A DNA stretch of 64,000 nucleotides. Source: Drosophila persimilis. Lineage: Eukaryota > Arthropoda > Insecta > Diptera > Drosophilidae. Within the stretch, counting starts at the first letter, position 1; every line of letters starts with the position of its first letter. Both the position numbers and the translations under genes were made by a program. The DNA is taken from the NCBI RefSeq assembly GCF_003286085.1, contig NW_020825298.1:8060001-8124000 (forward strand), read 5' to 3'. The notes beneath the pieces were generated by a model. The model saw only the letters and a program-made list of their open reading frames with translations, was not told the DNA's origin and searched no databases. Of this stretch, positions 61,025 to 64,000 are shown in pieces.

Positions 61025-62772
61025 TTAGTCCCTCTTGGGCTTTGCGGAAGATTTAGAGCCGCAGCAGCGTCGAATGAGGGCCAGCCAACTGCCGATTATA
61101 ATGGCCAGGATAAGAGCCACGACCGCATAGCAGTCGAGGGAGTAGTAAACGAAGCGGGACATATGCACGGCGCTGGGCTGGAGCAGGGGAGCACCGCCAG
61201 TGTGAGCCACATGCTCCACCCACCACAAGGCCGTCTGCAGAGCCTGCTGCGGGCGATGGTTGTACGATTGGGAGACGGCCTTGGCGGCATCGTAATATCT
61301 AAGAAAGGATAAGGAGAAATCCAGTTAGGAAGAGACACAGAGACAGTCCATTGTGTCCATACTCACTTTTTGTCCAATGCCTTTTTCAGGGCACGTATCA
61401 CGCTGTTCTCCCCGATTTCCTCGTAGTTCAAGATCGTGGCCATTCCACGCTGAACCAAGGCGGCGGTGTTCACAAACTGATCGCCATACATGGGTGTGGC
61501 CACGACGGGTACACCGCAGTAGGCCGCCTCCGAGGTGCCCATGAGACCGCCATGGGACATAAAGACTTTGACATTGGGATGGCACAGGATATCGCGCTGT
61601 GGGAGCCACTTCATGATGTGCATATTGGCGGGTTGGTTCGGCAGCGTCTCGTTCTCCCATTTCCAGATGACCTGTTGCTTCAGGCGTGCCGCGGCCCGTA
61701 CGATGCCATCCCGCTTGGCAGCGGACAGGGAATTGGCGCGTATCATGGAGCCCCAACTAATGAGAATCACCCCATGCTCGGCGTTGTCCAGGAGCCGCTG
61801 CAGATCCGCGGGCAAGGGCTTTGACTTTTGTATATGTATGCCGCCCAGCTCGATCACGTTGGGGGGCAGTGGCTTGGGTCCACTCAGGGAGTAGTGCTGG
61901 TTCACGAAGAACAAAGAGGTATTCTTGGCCAGCTCACCCACGGAGGGAACCATGTGGCCAAACTTGTATTGCACCATCTTATCGGCAGCGGGTACGGAGA
62001 GTAATCTGAAAGGATGAGTTTTAGAAATACTTTCTCAGACAATGACGCGGGGTCTCATCCTACTTGTACATCCAGTTGAGGGCATGGAAACTGAACCAAT
62101 TGGCCAGCCGTCCCCCAAAATCCATGTCCTGCGACTGGGCCATGAACAAGTTCGGTATGTGGGAGGGTATTATCGGAGCACCCATTCTCTCATAGTGCCA
62201 GGGCATCATGACGCAGCTGCTCAAAGCTATCACCGGCGCATGCAGCTGGTGGGCCACTCCCATCATGCAGTCCGTGTTGAACTGCTCCATTATGATCACA
62301 TCAAAGTAGCCCTGCCTCCGCTTGAGGATCTGCTGCAGTGCGTCCGAGCGGAGAGTGAAGTTGCAGGCCTGCCTCCCCCAATCGTACAGTAGGAAGAACT
62401 CCTGGAAGTGACTGTAGAAAGTGCGTTTCTCAAAGACCTAAAAGGGCGAGACCCCAATGATCAATGAATTCCGTACTTCTTCGATGGCCTTACCTTCAGA
62501 TCCACGCTGTTTGTGAGCTTGTCAATCCCTGTTAGAGGGTAATCCTTGTAGTGTACGGCCGGATGTTTGTCCGGAAAGTGTGAGACCACACTGACATCAT
62601 GTCCCGCCTCGGCCAGACCCCGCATGATGGGATGGAAGAAGTGGAAGTGACTGACGCCGGGATGGGGAAAGAGACCCAATATCTTTAGCGGGGGGCCGGC
62701 ATTGACCTCGACCCCGGTATGGGCCAGGGTCAGCCCCAACAGCACTACGGTGAGCAGCGACGACGAACACAT
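61025..62772 (-). CDS. UDP-glycosyltransferase B, unit 2
   Basis: Exons 62772-62494, 62437-62064, 62005-61367, 61298-61025, giving 521 residues. Intact, with all UGT motifs of the unit 1 copy. Differences: one extra Ser in the signal peptide (MCSSSLL), Gly to Ala in the same peptide (LAHTG), Asn to Asp (SQDMDFGG), and His to Gln in the fourth exon (VSQSYNHRP). These few replacements, with about as many silent changes, are the only protein-level differences between the two units. Confidence 0.93.
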
Positions 62773-64000
62773 GTTTCTACGAGTAATTCGAAAAAACGGA
62801 ACACTTTTAGATATCGACACTTGTTGCCTTTGGTTTGGGTTGGGCTCTGTGCTCTGTATTTTCGTCTGACCTTGGGGTTAGGCGAACACTTAGCGAATAC
62901 GAATACGAATACAAATTGTTGTAAAGAAAATTATGTAAAGAATGTACGGCGAAAGCACAAAAAAGAAAACACAACAAAAGCCATGGCGCATTGCATCACA
63001 GTTTCTGGCTGTCTGGGTGGGACGTTAATTGAATTTGTTACACGATTTGCAAGTTTTATTTATGGCAACAGGGAACTCTTCCACCAAAATCAATCACTAT
63101 TCACTGGATACACAAACACACGCCGAAGGTGCATGCCGCATGGAGGCTCCTTGAAGCTCCCCCCCTTCCCCTTCTGAGAGATCAATGCTTACTTGTTGGG
63201 ATGTCGGCGAGCGACTGACAGAACGGGAAGCAATGCAGAGCAGCCGACGGGGAAGCCAAAACGAAAGCTCGGTCAACTAACGAAAAGAAAACGAAAAATG
63301 TGCTGTGTGAGCGATCCGAACCGAATATTGTGCGTCGTCGTCGTTGCCTTTGGCGGAAGCTCTCTCTCTCTATCTCTCTTTGCCTCGCTATCATTACAGG
63401 AAAGCACGATTTCGATCTGGACAACAGGAGAGCGTGCGACCAGGAGAGCTTGGAAGTTGAATGCCGAACACAATGAGAGAGAACGGGAGCAGGCAGAGCA
63501 CCTTGAGCACGAGACTAAACGACAGTAGAAAGCTAATAAAACGCTACATCATTGAAGTTCGTCTTACGATCGTTTATCAGTCATTGCTCACATGTTCGTT
63601 GACGTTCCAGACGCTCTCAATGATTACGTTCGAATGTTTACTCTTAATTAAGATTGGATTGTTTGTCATATGTGTGTTCCACGTAACGCTGGAGTGAAAG
63701 AGAGCTTAGTAACTGGATGACATGTGCGTGTCTACGCATAAATTAGAAGTTCTTTCAGTTTGGTTGGATATTAAACGTAGTTCAAGGTTATGATTTTGAA
63801 AAGTTATATTTATGGTGAATCTACATTAATGATCGAAATGGGATACAACTATTTTAGAAAGAAGCTTTTTTTCTGGACAGGAAACGTTTCTATATCTATA
63901 TTTCCTTAATACATACATATTGTGTTGTATATTATGTACATAAAATGTATATCTTGAACATTCTAGAGCTTTTCATTTTCATTTCAGGGGCTAAGATTGG
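62773..64000. other. UGT-B 5' region of unit 2 and unique right flank
   Basis: 62773-63717 corresponds to 55962-56908. From 63718 the sequence is single-copy, AT-rich and without a supported gene. In particular no third thiolase begins here within the window. Confidence 0.6.

Larger units (their letters stand above)
56916..63717. repeat. Tandem segmental duplication, unit 2
   Basis: 6.80 kb copy of 50100-56908. By eye, 56916 to about 60108 has no difference from unit 1, including introns. From about 60109 on there are some 40 substitutions and several short indels. Similarity stops at TAACTGGA (63717), after which the sequence is unique. Confidence 0.97.

Noticed and set aside
63718-64000. 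Start of a third duplication unit
   Set aside because: After TAACTGGA at 63717 the sequence is unique and does not match the unit start.

Overview
The window is eukaryotic and almost certainly from a Drosophila. Genes are split by short (50-200 bp) GT-AG introns. The proteins match known fly families, and promoters carry the fly housekeeping elements (Motif 1 GGTCACACTG, the GGTATATTTT-type Motif 6, DRE TATCGATA). Intergenic DNA is full of CA, CT and CTG-type simple repeats. The repeat style would suit the obscura group, but that is a guess. All gene models below were spliced by eye, and every one closes in frame.

Layout. (1) About 1-27,100 is a gene desert. No exon could be supported in it. 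It holds microsatellites, GA/CT tracts, remnants of a dispersed repeat and one large inverted repeat (13,215-14,971), about 0.8 kb per arm, that would fold into a long hairpin RNA. (2) 28,215-38,193 holds a plus-strand TTLL4-type tubulin glutamylase gene. A candidate small membrane-protein gene overlaps its end on the minus strand. Next is a plus-strand gene of the RSBN1/DPY-21 JmjC family. (3) 38,965-39,575 is a decayed reverse transcriptase fragment. (4) 39,781-46,929 carries two minus-strand genes: ScpX (peroxisomal thiolase plus SCP2 domain) and the condensin subunit gene Cap-D2. (5) 47,436-49,487 has two tandem minus-strand genes for small THAP zinc-finger/coiled-coil proteins. (6) 50,100-63,717 is a direct tandem duplication of about 6.8 kb. 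Each unit contains a plus-strand SCP2-less ScpX-like thiolase and two minus-strand UDP-glycosyltransferases.

Connections. RSBN1-like, ScpX and Cap-D2 are preceded by recognisably the same promoter block, in the orientation that suits each gene. The thiolase paralogs lie in inverted orientation on either side of Cap-D2 and the THAP pair. Their exons are nearly identical while two of three introns differ, which suggests gene conversion. The two 6.8 kb units look identical over their first 3.2 kb, then differ by roughly 1% over the rest. The second thiolase copy has lost the original TATA promoter and instead faces the 5' region of a UGT gene.

Functionally the window mixes tubulin modification, chromatin/chromosome structure (RSBN1-like demethylase, condensin), peroxisomal lipid oxidation and ER detoxification. 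No RNA gene, CRISPR array or bacterial-type feature was seen.
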